DNA of 21,225 nucleotides from CALRGL01 sp964374035 (GTDB lineage Bacteria; Patescibacteriota; Patescibacteriia; UBA9934; GWF2-40-263). The translations under genes were made by a program, and so were the position numbers. Of this stretch, positions 15,333 to 20,791 are shown piece by piece. The stretch spans positions 1 through 21,225 of the forward strand of contig CAYJWY010000020.1 of the NCBI GenBank assembly GCA_964374035.1, given 5' to 3'. Under the pieces are notes generated by a model. It made no database searches. It was not told the origin of the DNA and saw nothing but the letters and a program-made list of their open reading frames with translations. The first letter of the stretch is position 1; every line of letters begins with the position of its first letter.

Positions 15333-15592
15333 ACCGGATACTTATTGAAATTAGATAAAGGGTAAGAAGAAAAGATAGTAACAATAAGGGGTGTGGATGA
15401 AGTGGAAAAGTCAGATATTAATCTTTATTGAGTCATTATATTGCCGTGACTTCTGTGGAGGAATCATAGAATACTTCCGATCGAGACCGTGGATGAATTG
15501 GAAGTTCGTCTCTTGAAATTGATTCGTCCCAGATTTGAACACAGACATTTACCACAGTTGTCCTATGAGTTTCCACAAGGAAAAGCTGTGGA
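15333..15592. other. dnaA-dnaN intergenic region, candidate part of oriC
   Basis: The region is A/T-rich near dnaN and holds several near-matches to the DnaA box TTATCCACA or its complement: TGTGGATGA at 15392-15400, CGTGGATGA at 15488-15496, TTTCCACAA at 15570-15578 and TGTGGACTA at 15587-15595. None is exact. No gene is supported here. The small reading frame at 15436-15726 is a shadow across the dnaA end. The dnaA-rpmH gap is the alternative origin site. Confidence 0.4.
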
Positions 15593-16981
15593 CTAGGTTG
15601 TGTATAATCTTTGTTTAATAAGTTCAAGATCGTGAACAAGTTTTTCATCTGTATTAAGACAGTTGCAAATTTTATCGTAGGCGTGCATCGCTGTTGTGTG
15701 ATCGCGTCCACCGAGCTCTGTTCCAATGGAAGGATAGCTTGCCTTCATCTCCTCACGCAGAATGTACATCACGATTTGCCGAGGGAACGCAAGACGTTTT
15801 TGACGACTTTTTCCGAGCAGATCGTTAACTTGCACATCGAAGTAGCCTGCGACGATTTGAATGACTTGTCTGGGTGTAACAGTCTTTTTTGATGAACTTG
15901 GTGCAAAGTTTGTGAGAATAGGTTTCACACTCTCAAGTGTTGGTCGTATGTTCTTAAATTGATGAAACGCGATAACTTTGTTGAGTGCGCCTTCAAGCTC
16001 ACGTACATTTGTTTGAACGACGGTTGCAACATGATGCAAAATTTCGCGTTCAAGTGCGTAGGCCTTGTCGCGGCACTTGCTCTCGAGAATAGCGACACGC
16101 GTTTCAAAGTCTGGAGAACCCACATCAGCAAGCATGCCGCACTCAAAGCGAGAAACAAGACGCGCCTCAAGAGATTGAATCGCTTTTGGAGGACGATCCG
16201 AGCTAATCACAACCTGCTTATTGTTCTGAAAAAGTTGGTTGAACGTATGAAAAAACTCTTGTTGTGTCTCCTCTTTTCCAGCAATAAATTGAATGTCATC
16301 AACAAGCAGAACATCCACGGTACGATAACGATTTTTAAATTCCGTCATGCGACCTGTACGAAGCGCGCCGATGTAATCATTGGTAAAGCGTTCACATGTG
16401 ACATATAAAATGCGTGTGTGTGGGTTTTTTCTGAGAAGTTCATTTCCCACAGCTTGCAAAAGATGTGTTTTTCCAAGACCAACACCGCCATAAAGATAGA
16501 GCGGATTATAATCTCCCCCAGGCGCGCTCACAACCGCTTGTGCGGCGGCGTGGGCGAGCTCGTTTTGCTTACCAACAACAAACGTACTAAAACAATACTT
16601 TCCATTTAAAGAGAATTCACCGGTTCGAACCTCCTGTGGCTCTTGATACATCTGCAAAGAAGACCGCTGTTCATTTCGGTCAGATTCCGGTTCACTTGCT
16701 CGTGTGATGGAAATATCAAGTGGACTTGAAGGCTTGGGCTCAACACGGTACTGAACCTGTTTTATTGCTCCGTTTGAATGTTCTTGCAGGGATTTGATAA
16801 TTTCACGCGCATATTTTTTTTCGAGCCATGCACGCGTAAACATGTTTGGAACTCCAATAACAACCTGAACTCGGTCAATCTCAGAAATAAATGTTTGTTT
16901 GAACCAAGTTGTAAAATTAGCTTTGCTAAGTGTTAGTTCAAGCTCGCCGAGTACGGCTTGCCAAAGTTCGTTTGTGTTCAT
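15593..16981 (-). CDS. dnaA: Chromosomal replication initiator DnaA
   Basis: The protein has 462 residues. Domain I is at 1-80 (LWQAVLGELELTLSKANFTTWFKQT). A Ser/Glu/Gln-rich linker lies at about 82-120. The AAA+ domain has Walker A GGVGLGKT at 165-172 and Walker B VLLVDDIQF at about 224-232. Domain IV carries the DNA-binding signature GGRDHTTAMHAYDKI near residue 425. It binds DnaA boxes and opens oriC. An odd point: the strong GGAGGA lies 21 bases before the ATG, too far for normal use. From it an in-frame stretch beginning with GTT reaches the ATG. A non-standard start or a spaced site is possible. Confidence 0.97.
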   Translation of the reverse strand: MNTNELWQAVLGELELTLSKANFTTWFKQTFISEIDRVQVVIGVPNMFTRAWLEKKYAREIIKSLQEHSNGAIKQVQYRVEPKPSSPLDISITRASEPESDRNEQRSSLQMYQEPQEVRTGEFSLNGKYCFSTFVVGKQNELAHAAAQAVVSAPGGDYNPLYLYGGVGLGKTHLLQAVGNELLRKNPHTRILYVTCERFTNDYIGALRTGRMTEFKNRYRTVDVLLVDDIQFIAGKEETQQEFFHTFNQLFQNNKQVVISSDRPPKAIQSLEARLVSRFECGMLADVGSPDFETRVAILESKCRDKAYALEREILHHVATVVQTNVRELEGALNKVIAFHQFKNIRPTLESVKPILTNFAPSSSKKTVTPRQVIQIVAGYFDVQVNDLLGKSRQKRLAFPRQIVMYILREEMKASYPSIGTELGGRDHTTAMHAYDKICNCLNTDEKLVHDLELIKQRLYTT

Positions 16982-17031
16982 AAGCAGGTAATGAACGTTT
17001 GTTCCTCCTTAAAATGTGATTAGCGATTTGT

Positions 17032-17061
17032 AGTGTAGAACATTTGTCCACATGTGGGCAA
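17032..17061 (-). promoter_or_regulatory. Candidate dnaA promoter with DnaA-box-like sites in the spacer
   Basis: On the minus strand, TTGCCC (17061-17056), an 18-base spacer and TACACT (17037-17032) form a plausible promoter. The palindrome TTGTCCACATGTGGGCAA (17044-17061), two inverted DnaA-box-like words, overlaps it, as expected for autoregulation by DnaA. Confidence 0.45.
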
Positions 17062-17085
17062 GCTCCTAAAATGTGCACACAACAG

Positions 17086-17114
17086 TTGATTCATTGTGGA
17101 TAGTATGTTAGTAT
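17086..17114 (+). promoter_or_regulatory. Candidate promoter of rpmH-rnpA-yidD containing a DnaA-box-like site
   Basis: TTGATT (17086-17091), a 17-base spacer and TAGTAT (17109-17114) precede rpmH. The spacer contains TGTGGATAG (17095-17103), one base away from the reverse complement of the consensus DnaA box. Confidence 0.5.
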
Positions 17115-17131
17115 TTTTTGTGAAATTAGTC

Positions 17132-17212
17132 GTTGAGTCGTAAAGTCTTGGAGTCATGGAGTTTAATTTCCACACTCCACGACTTTACGACTCCACAACT
17201 CCATGACTCAAC
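17132..17212. repeat. Interleaved inverted word repeat upstream of rpmH
   Basis: GAGTCGTAAAGTC (17135-17147) is complementary to 17181-17193, and GAGTCATGGAGTT (17151-17163) is complementary to 17197-17209. GTTGAGTC (17132-17139) also matches 17205-17212. The order is A-B-A'-B', so the two pairings cross and cannot nest. It lies in the rpmH leader, and its words resemble those at 816-848 and 4379-4441. Confidence 0.7.
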
Positions 17213-17221
17213 AAAAACACT

Positions 17222-17359
17222 ATGCCAAAACGAACGTTCCAGCCAAAAAAACGACAACGCTCCAAAGTTCATGGCTTTCGTGCCAGAATGAAGACGAGCA
17301 CCGGTCAGGATGTCATAAAACGACGTCGCGCCAAAGGACGCAAAAAGCTCAGTGTTTAA
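17222..17359 (+). CDS. rpmH: Ribosomal protein bL34
   Basis: The protein has 45 residues: MPKRTFQPKKRQRSKVHGF at the start, then FRARM, and a basic C-terminus ending KGRKKLSV. The K-R-T-[FY]-Q-P...K-R...HGF-R-R-M pattern is that of bL34. It is a small, highly basic protein of the large ribosomal subunit. rnpA follows after 12 bases, the near-universal rpmH-rnpA pair beside dnaA. No ribosome-binding site is visible before its ATG. The leader contains the interleaved word repeat. Confidence 0.95.
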   Translation: MPKRTFQPKKRQRSKVHGFRARMKTSTGQDVIKRRRAKGRKKLSV

Positions 17360-17371
17360 TAGCTCTGCCGT

Positions 17372-17716
17372 ATGCTTCCTCTCAAGCATCGTTTGAAACA
17401 TGATAAAGATATTAAAACGCTCTTTGCCAAAGGCAGGAGCGTTTTTGGCAATCACATTGGGCTTAAGTTTGCAAAGAATGGACGACAGGACTCACGATTC
17501 GCCGTGATCGTGGGATCCAAAGTTTCAAAGCTAGCCGTTGACCGCAATCGCCTCAAGCGACAAATTCGAGCCATTTTGCAAAAACATATCGCTTCGTTTG
17601 TGGGTGGTTATGATGTCATGTTGCTCACAAGAAAGGAAACACTTGGGAAAAAATTCGCCGATCTCGAGATTCAACTGCTTGCCGCGCTTAAAAAAACACC
17701 AATTTTAAAGAAATAG
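17372..17716 (+). CDS. rnpA: Ribonuclease P protein component
   Basis: The protein has 114 residues. The signature AVDRNRLKRQIR (about 53-64) is the RNR motif that contacts the RNase P RNA, and the N-terminus MLPLKHRLKHDKDIKTLFAKG is typical. It helps the catalytic RNA bind pre-tRNA leaders. It lies between rpmH and yidD in one tight plus-strand operon; yidD begins three bases after its stop. Confidence 0.95.
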   Translation: MLPLKHRLKHDKDIKTLFAKGRSVFGNHIGLKFAKNGRQDSRFAVIVGSKVSKLAVDRNRLKRQIRAILQKHIASFVGGYDVMLLTRKETLGKKFADLEIQLLAALKKTPILKK

Positions 17717-17719
17717 CCT

Positions 17720-17980
17720 GTGTTGCGCTTCCTCCCCATTCTACCAAGATGGACCGTCATGGCCTGTATCCGCGTCTACCAAAAGACGCTCTCTTTCGAT
17801 CACGGCCCCCTTTCCAAGCTCTACCCAGCCGGTTTCTGCCGATTCCACCCAACCTGCTCCGAGTACGCCTACCAAGCAATCAAACATCACGGCCTGCGCC
17901 GAGGATCCATCCTCACCCTTAAACGAGTCATCCGTTGTAACCCGTTTTCGCAAGGCGGGGTCGATGAAGTTCCAAAATAA
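17720..17980 (+). CDS. yidD: Membrane protein insertion efficiency factor YidD
   Basis: The protein has 86 residues with a GTG start at 17720; an internal ATG at 17759 (MACIRVYQKTLS) would give 73 residues and also fits the family. The core is RVYQKTLS (about 18-25), then CRFHPTCSEYAYQAIKHHG, the conserved three-cysteine YidD motif, and later RCNPFSQGGVDEVP, the usual end. It is a small membrane-associated protein that assists YidC-dependent insertion. It is the third gene of the rpmH-rnpA operon. The next gene there would usually be yidC, but a terminator and the first DGR cassette follow instead. Confidence 0.93.
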   Translation: MLRFLPILPRWTVMACIRVYQKTLSFDHGPLSKLYPAGFCRFHPTCSEYAYQAIKHHGLRRGSILTLKRVIRCNPFSQGGVDEVPK

Positions 17981-18005
17981 AAATGCCTTTGTTAAGGCAT
18001 TTTTT
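17981..18005 (+). terminator. Rho-independent terminator of rpmH-rnpA-yidD
   Basis: AATGCCT and AAGGCATT pair around a short loop, followed by a T-run. The right arm (from 17994) is the first part of the 175-bp repeat described next, so the same right arm also closes the terminator after the nucleotidyltransferase gene. Confidence 0.8.
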
Positions 18006-18029
18006 CGTTGTTTCGTCATGCCGCCGTGG

Positions 18030-18058
18030 TTGACAATAACGACATTTTCTTCTATAAA
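18030..18058 (+). promoter_or_regulatory. Consensus sigma-70 promoter of DGR target 1
   Basis: TTGACA at 18030-18035, 17 bases, then TATAAA at 18053-18058. The predicted transcript starts near 18065, giving a leader of about 90 bases before the ATG at 18154. Confidence 0.85.
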
Positions 18059-18077
18059 TAGGCGTTGCCATGGTACC

Positions 18078-18145
18078 TCTGGACAGGATCCAGAAGCCCG
18101 CTGGCATTGATGCGACACCGTGCGCAGGCACATCGTCGCAAGGAG
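18078..18145 (+). promoter_or_regulatory. Structured 5' leader of DGR target 1
   Basis: There are two hairpins. TCTGGA/TCCAGA is at 18078-18094. TGCGAC/GTCGCA is at 18111-18140, with an inner GTGC/GCAC. The second stem ends at the base before AGGAG (18141-18145), so the Shine-Dalgarno site abuts the hairpin. An identical leader precedes target 2 (19745-19812). Confidence 0.55.
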
Positions 18146-18153
18146 AGAAAACA

Positions 18154-18606
18154 ATGAGCGATCTCATGATCAACCTCGCCGGCGACTGCATGCCCAAGGT
18201 GTGGAAGAAGGAGGGTTGGAAGATCGAGCGGCACGTCGGTGAGGGAATGCTCGAGCTCGATCCGGCGAGGCTCAAACTGCACTTCTCGCCGAACCAGCTC
18301 GACGGCAAGGTCATCAAGGGCCCGGATCTACGCGACGAGCTCAAGGCGCAGAACATCCCGGTTCTGAATAGCTGTGTCCTCGAATACCTGCTCGCCCATC
18401 CTGAGCTCATTCCCGAAGACTGGAAGCAGGATGAGAACGGCAACACGCGTTTCATCTACTTTTGGGACACCGAATATCGCTACCCCGACGGCAACGTCTA
18501 CGTCCGGTGCTTGTTCTGGAACGACGACGCGTGGCGCTGGTGTTACCGCTGGCTCGGCCGCGGCTGGGATGGCCAGAGCCCGGCTGCGTCTCTCGCAAGT
18601 ATTTGA
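18154..18606 (+). CDS. DGR target protein 1 (variable protein, C-type-lectin-like C-terminus)
   Basis: The protein has 150 residues. I start at MSDLM because AGGAG lies eight bases upstream; an in-frame ATG at 18070 would add 28 residues encoded by the leader. Residues 1-95 are a mixed domain that I do not recognise (VLEYLLAHPELIPEDWK at about 75-91). Residues 100-150 are rich in Trp, Tyr, Arg and Gly (YFWDTEYRYPDGNVYVRC, RWLGRGWDG, PAASLAS). In my recollection this resembles variable C-terminal ends of DGR targets in Patescibacteria, which often end in a similar P-A-A-x-L-A-S. It shares its first five codons and whole 5' cassette with target 2 but not the rest. No matching template repeat is in the window. 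It is GC-rich relative to rnpA and yidD. The binding partner is unknown. Confidence 0.75.
   Translation: MSDLMINLAGDCMPKVWKKEGWKIERHVGEGMLELDPARLKLHFSPNQLDGKVIKGPDLRDELKAQNIPVLNSCVLEYLLAHPELIPEDWKQDENGNTRFIYFWDTEYRYPDGNVYVRCLFWNDDAWRWCYRWLGRGWDGQSPAASLASI
18463..18603 (+). other. Putative variable region of DGR target 1 (VR1), no template in window
   Basis: It encodes residues 104-150. Aromatic and small residues alternate with conserved Trp and Leu (W-x-x-x-x-W-x-W-x-x-x-W-L), and it ends PAASLAS. It does not match the TR at 20827-20948, so it must be served by another template or be frozen. The left boundary is a guess; without the template it cannot be fixed. Confidence 0.5.
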
Positions 18607-18664
18607 CCTCGGCTTTCGATCATTCGATCCCTCGACCTCTTAGACACTCGAACCTTTGTACTCT

Positions 18665-18698
18665 GACCCTGCGCGTATCTTGCCCAGGGTCTTTTTGT
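18665..18698 (+). terminator. Rho-independent terminator after DGR target 1
   Basis: GACCCTG (18665-18671) pairs with CAGGGTC (18685-18691), followed by TTTTTGTT. It lies about 60 bases past the stop. The counterpart after target 2 is at 20539-20577. Confidence 0.8.
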
Positions 18699-18710
18699 TA
18701 TCATGATGTC

Positions 18711-18898
18711 GGTAGTAGGTGAATCTGTCGGAGATGTAAATTTTCGGCCACCGAATCCGGTATCCGTATGTGCAGAATATTCATGACGAAAGTTTTGGAT
18801 AGCGTCGCATACGCAGAACCTTCATTAAAAATGAAGATACTTGGTATGGAATGCTAGGGTATTTTGATACCAAATTCGATTCAACCCTGAGAGTATTC
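18711..18898 (+). repeat. Diverged post-target segment, copy A (no template repeat attached)
   Basis: It is related to 20588-20791. Blocks GGTAGTAGG.GAATCTGTCG at the start, CCGAATCC.GTATCCGTA in the middle, GCATACG.AGAACCTTCAT, and TTCGATTCAACCCTGAGAGT at the end are shared in the same order. A small hairpin CTTCAT/ATGAAG is kept with a changed loop, which suggests a structured RNA. Copy B leads into the TR; here the match ends and a small ORF begins instead. Confidence 0.75.
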
Positions 18899-18947
18899 GA
18901 GGGATGGTGGCGCGCAAGGCATTTCATCTATGATAGAATCATTTTGT

Positions 18948-19088
18948 ATGGAACAACCGCAAATCAAACCCTCTGCACAGCAGGTACAAGACGAAATTCT
19001 TCGATCCATGACAGCCACCGAGCGTGTTCGTCTGACGGGTGCGTTTTCCTCCTTCGTTAAGCGGTTGGGTGCGCTGAAGACGAAGTAA
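18948..19088 (+). CDS. Small ORF upstream of the nucleotidyltransferase, function unknown
   Basis: The protein has 46 residues (MEQPQIKPSAQQVQDEILRS...), predicted mostly helical with a basic C-terminus (VKRLGALKTK). It ends five bases before the nucleotidyltransferase start, so the two are probably translated together. TATGAT at 18929-18934 could be a -10 element with a short or absent leader. It may be the small partner of a toxin-antitoxin-like pair, which is inference from size and position only. No family is recognised. Confidence 0.6.
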   Translation: MEQPQIKPSAQQVQDEILRSMTATERVRLTGAFSSFVKRLGALKTK

Positions 19089-19093
19089 GCGAT

Positions 19094-19645
19094 ATGGACT
19101 ACGCAGCCTTTTTAGCACTCCTCGCTCGAACGCTTGAGCAATGCGGGAAGGATTACTTTGTTACGGGAGGCATTGCTGTTTCTGTCTGGGGGCACCCTCG
19201 ATCTACCTACGACATCGATGTTGTGATCGCCATCAATGAGTCACAAGTTCCCCTCTTTGTCCGTACGATGAAAGAAATGAGTGACACGCTGTACGTTGAC
19301 GAGCAGATGATCGTTGAGGAGATTCGCAGAGGCGGTGAGTTCAACGTCATCGATGGCACAACGGGTATGAAAGTCGATTTTTTCGTGATGCAGGACGATG
19401 CGTATGGACGCGTGCGCAATGAGCGGAAAGTTGCGAAAGAGATCGATGGCCAGCGAGTTTTCTTTATCTCACCAGAGGATTTGGTCCTAAGCAAACTCCT
19501 TTGGTCGAAACATTCTGGTTCGGAGAAACAAACGGCAGATGTTCAATCCGTTATTGAAATGATGGGTGACGATTTGGACTGGGAGTATCTTCACTCGTGG
19601 GAAGAAAGATTAGGGGTTGTTGTAGAGAAGATACCTGACAAATGA
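19094..19645 (+). CDS. Nucleotidyltransferase-fold protein (AbiEii/DUF6036-like)
   Basis: The protein has 183 residues. GGIAVSVWGHPR at 25-36 is the glycine motif, TYDIDVVI gives the paired metal-binding Asp40 and Asp42, and Asp95 in KVDFFVM is a likely third carboxylate. This is the core of the minimal nucleotidyltransferase superfamily. ISPEDLVLSKLLWSKHSGSEKQTADVQ (in two parts, about 132-158) is the usual C-terminal helix region of AbiEii-like and related proteins, some of which are toxins that modify tRNA. The active site looks intact. With the 46-residue ORF it forms a two-gene unit wedged between two DGR target units. Its role, whether defence, toxin or housekeeping, is not decided by the sequence. 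Confidence 0.8.
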   Translation: MDYAAFLALLARTLEQCGKDYFVTGGIAVSVWGHPRSTYDIDVVIAINESQVPLFVRTMKEMSDTLYVDEQMIVEEIRRGGEFNVIDGTTGMKVDFFVMQDDAYGRVRNERKVAKEIDGQRVFFISPEDLVLSKLLWSKHSGSEKQTADVQSVIEMMGDDLDWEYLHSWEERLGVVVEKIPDK

Positions 19646-19673
19646 AAAATGCCTCTATCTAAGGCATTTTTTC
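19646..19673 (+). terminator. Rho-independent terminator after the nucleotidyltransferase
   Basis: AATGCCT and AAGGCATT pair around a short loop, followed by six T. The right arm is the start of repeat copy 2; the loop bases differ from those of the terminator after yidD. Confidence 0.8.
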
Positions 19674-19696
19674 GTTGTTTCGTCATGCCGCCGTGG

Positions 19697-19725
19697 TTGA
19701 CAATAACGACATTTTCTTCTATAAA
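19697..19725 (+). promoter_or_regulatory. Consensus sigma-70 promoter of DGR target 2
   Basis: TTGACA at 19697-19702, 17 bases, TATAAA at 19720-19725. It is identical to the target 1 promoter. Confidence 0.85.
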
Positions 19726-19744
19726 TAGGCGTTGCCATGGTACC

Positions 19745-19812
19745 TCTGGACAGGATCCAGAAGCCCGCTGGCATTGATGCGACACCGTGCGCAGGCACAT
19801 CGTCGCAAGGAG
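19745..19812 (+). promoter_or_regulatory. Structured 5' leader of DGR target 2
   Basis: It has the same two hairpins as copy 1 (19745-19761 and 19778-19807), with AGGAG at 19808-19812 starting right after the second stem. Confidence 0.55.
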
Positions 19813-19820
19813 AGAAAACA

Positions 19821-20483
19821 ATGAGCGATCTCATGCTCGACGTTGGTTCCGCGAACGAACTGAAACTCGCGTTTCGACGCGCCGGCTGGACGCCTGACGA
19901 CGTGAAGCGTCTGGGCGAAGGCGACTGGGCCGCGAAGATCCTCCCGTTCTTGCGCGGCAACGCCGTCGTTGCTCAATCGCCCCGCCTCTGGAGCGAAGCT
20001 GATGGTGTCGTCACCTTCTCCGTCACCTCCGATGGCACTAACGGGAAAGCCTGGATCAAGCGTCTCGAGGAGAATGGCTTGCGGGTCGGTGACTACGCCA
20101 AGCGCATGCTCGGTTCCGCGGCCTTCCGGCCGACCATGGGTGTGGCTACCCAGATCAGTGTCCTCAAAGGTGAACTGTTTGCCGACAACGATCGGGTCAC
20201 ACGCAACATCCGCACCGAGGCGGACAGGCGCAAGCTCGAGAAACCCAACGCAGAGGTCGCCTGTCTGATCCGGGAGATGCTCACCGATCAGGATCTCGAA
20301 GCCATGGGTCTTTGGTACATCGTCGCGATGCACGAGCCTATCGACGTTTCCGGCGACGACCCGTACTTGCTCGCGGCCCATCGCGGCGGCGATGGTCGTT
20401 GGCTCAGCGCCTACCACGACCTGCCTGACCGCAGGTGGTTTCGCTACAACGGCTTCGCGTTCGTCTCCCCGCGAGTGCCTTAG
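19821..20483 (+). CDS. DGR target protein 2 (variable protein with mutagenised C-terminus)
   Basis: The protein has 220 residues. It starts at MSDLM with AGGAG eight bases upstream. Residues 6-50 (LDVGSANELKLAFRRAGW...) match a domain I recall from many Patescibacteria hypothetical proteins. Residues 140-174 (KPNAEVACLIREM...GLWYIVAMHEPI) are a conserved lead-in to the variable part. Residues 178-212 are the variable region, of the formylglycine-enzyme/C-type-lectin style used by DGR targets for binding (GRWL...RW.R..GFAFVSP). Ten residues differ from the template: 178, 182, 189, 190, 196, 199, 201, 204, 207 and 209. All are template Asp, Asn or Gln codons changed at A. No signal peptide is visible, so the place of action is unclear. 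The ligand is unknown. Confidence 0.92.
   Translation: MSDLMLDVGSANELKLAFRRAGWTPDDVKRLGEGDWAAKILPFLRGNAVVAQSPRLWSEADGVVTFSVTSDGTNGKAWIKRLEENGLRVGDYAKRMLGSAAFRPTMGVATQISVLKGELFADNDRVTRNIRTEADRRKLEKPNAEVACLIREMLTDQDLEAMGLWYIVAMHEPIDVSGDDPYLLAAHRGGDGRWLSAYHDLPDRRWFRYNGFAFVSPRVP
20351..20472 (+). other. DGR variable repeat (VR2)
   Basis: It aligns without gaps to 20827-20948 (offset 476). Of 122 positions 109 are identical. All 13 differences fall on the template's 27 adenines (6 to G, 5 to T, 2 to C) and none on its 95 other bases. The identical GC-rich 3' end (about 20446-20472) would be the initiation-of-mutagenic-homing sequence. Confidence 0.97.
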
Positions 20484-20538
20484 CTCTCGGTTTCTGAACC
20501 TTGTATTCTCAGCACTTGGTCCCTTAGACCTTTGCCCT

Positions 20539-20577
20539 GACCCTGTGTGCAATCTGCATGCGGGGTCGTTTTTGTTA
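20539..20577 (+). terminator. Rho-independent terminator after DGR target 2
   Basis: GACCC and GGGTC, with an inner GTGC/GCAT pairing, are followed by GTTTTTGTT. It is the counterpart of the terminator after target 1. Confidence 0.75.
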
Positions 20578-20587
20578 TACTGGTGTT

Positions 20588-20791
20588 GGTAGTAGGCTAA
20601 TCTGTCGACAACGAAAATTTTCGACGGCCGAATCCAGTATCCGTACGCGCAGAATGTTTGTGATTAAGATTACAGACAGCGCCGCATACGTAGAACCTTC
20701 ATAAAATGAAGATACTCGGTGTGAGGTGTTAGGGCATTAGCTCGTCTAAAGACGACAACATGTCGAATTCGATTCAACCCTGAGAGTATTC
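20588..20791 (+). repeat. Diverged post-target segment, copy B, leading into the template repeat
   Basis: It shares ordered conserved blocks with 18711-18898. It carries small hairpins (CTTCAT/ATGAAG with loop AA; TCGTC/GACGA around TAAA at about 20743-20756). It contains no open frame of interest. Its place directly before the TR suggests that it is the 5' part of the template RNA or its control region. Confidence 0.7.

Larger units (their letters stand above)
17994..18168 (+). repeat. 175-bp direct repeat, copy 1: DGR target promoter-leader cassette
   Basis: It is identical, base for base and without gaps, to 19661-19835 (offset 1667). It holds a terminator right arm, a consensus promoter (18030-18058), a structured leader, a Shine-Dalgarno site and codons 1-5 of the target gene (MSDLM). 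Identity stops abruptly after the fifth codon, where the two proteins diverge. Confidence 0.97.
19661..19835 (+). repeat. 175-bp direct repeat, copy 2: DGR target promoter-leader cassette
   Basis: It is identical to 17994-18168 throughout, including terminator arm, promoter, leader hairpins, Shine-Dalgarno site and the first five codons. The perfect identity beside diverged downstream segments suggests recent copying or gene conversion of the 5' cassette. Confidence 0.97.

Noticed and set aside
18070..18153. A 28-residue N-terminal extension of both DGR targets from an upstream in-frame ATG
   Set aside because: The ATG at 18070 falls within a few bases of the predicted transcript start and has no ribosome-binding site, while the ATG at 18154 has a good AGGAG. 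Identity in both copies follows from the repeat and is not independent support.
17741..18154. Minus-strand frames sharing an identical start at about 18154 and 19821
   Set aside because: They are reverse readings of the 175-bp repeat and run across yidD or the nucleotidyltransferase.
18851..19060. A 69-residue plus-strand frame
   Set aside because: It runs from the conserved noncoding segment into the 46-residue ORF in another frame and has no ribosome-binding site.
17994..19835. The 175-bp repeats as ends of an insertion sequence or composite transposon
   Set aside because: They are direct, have no terminal inverted repeats or transposase between them, and carry a promoter and a gene start.
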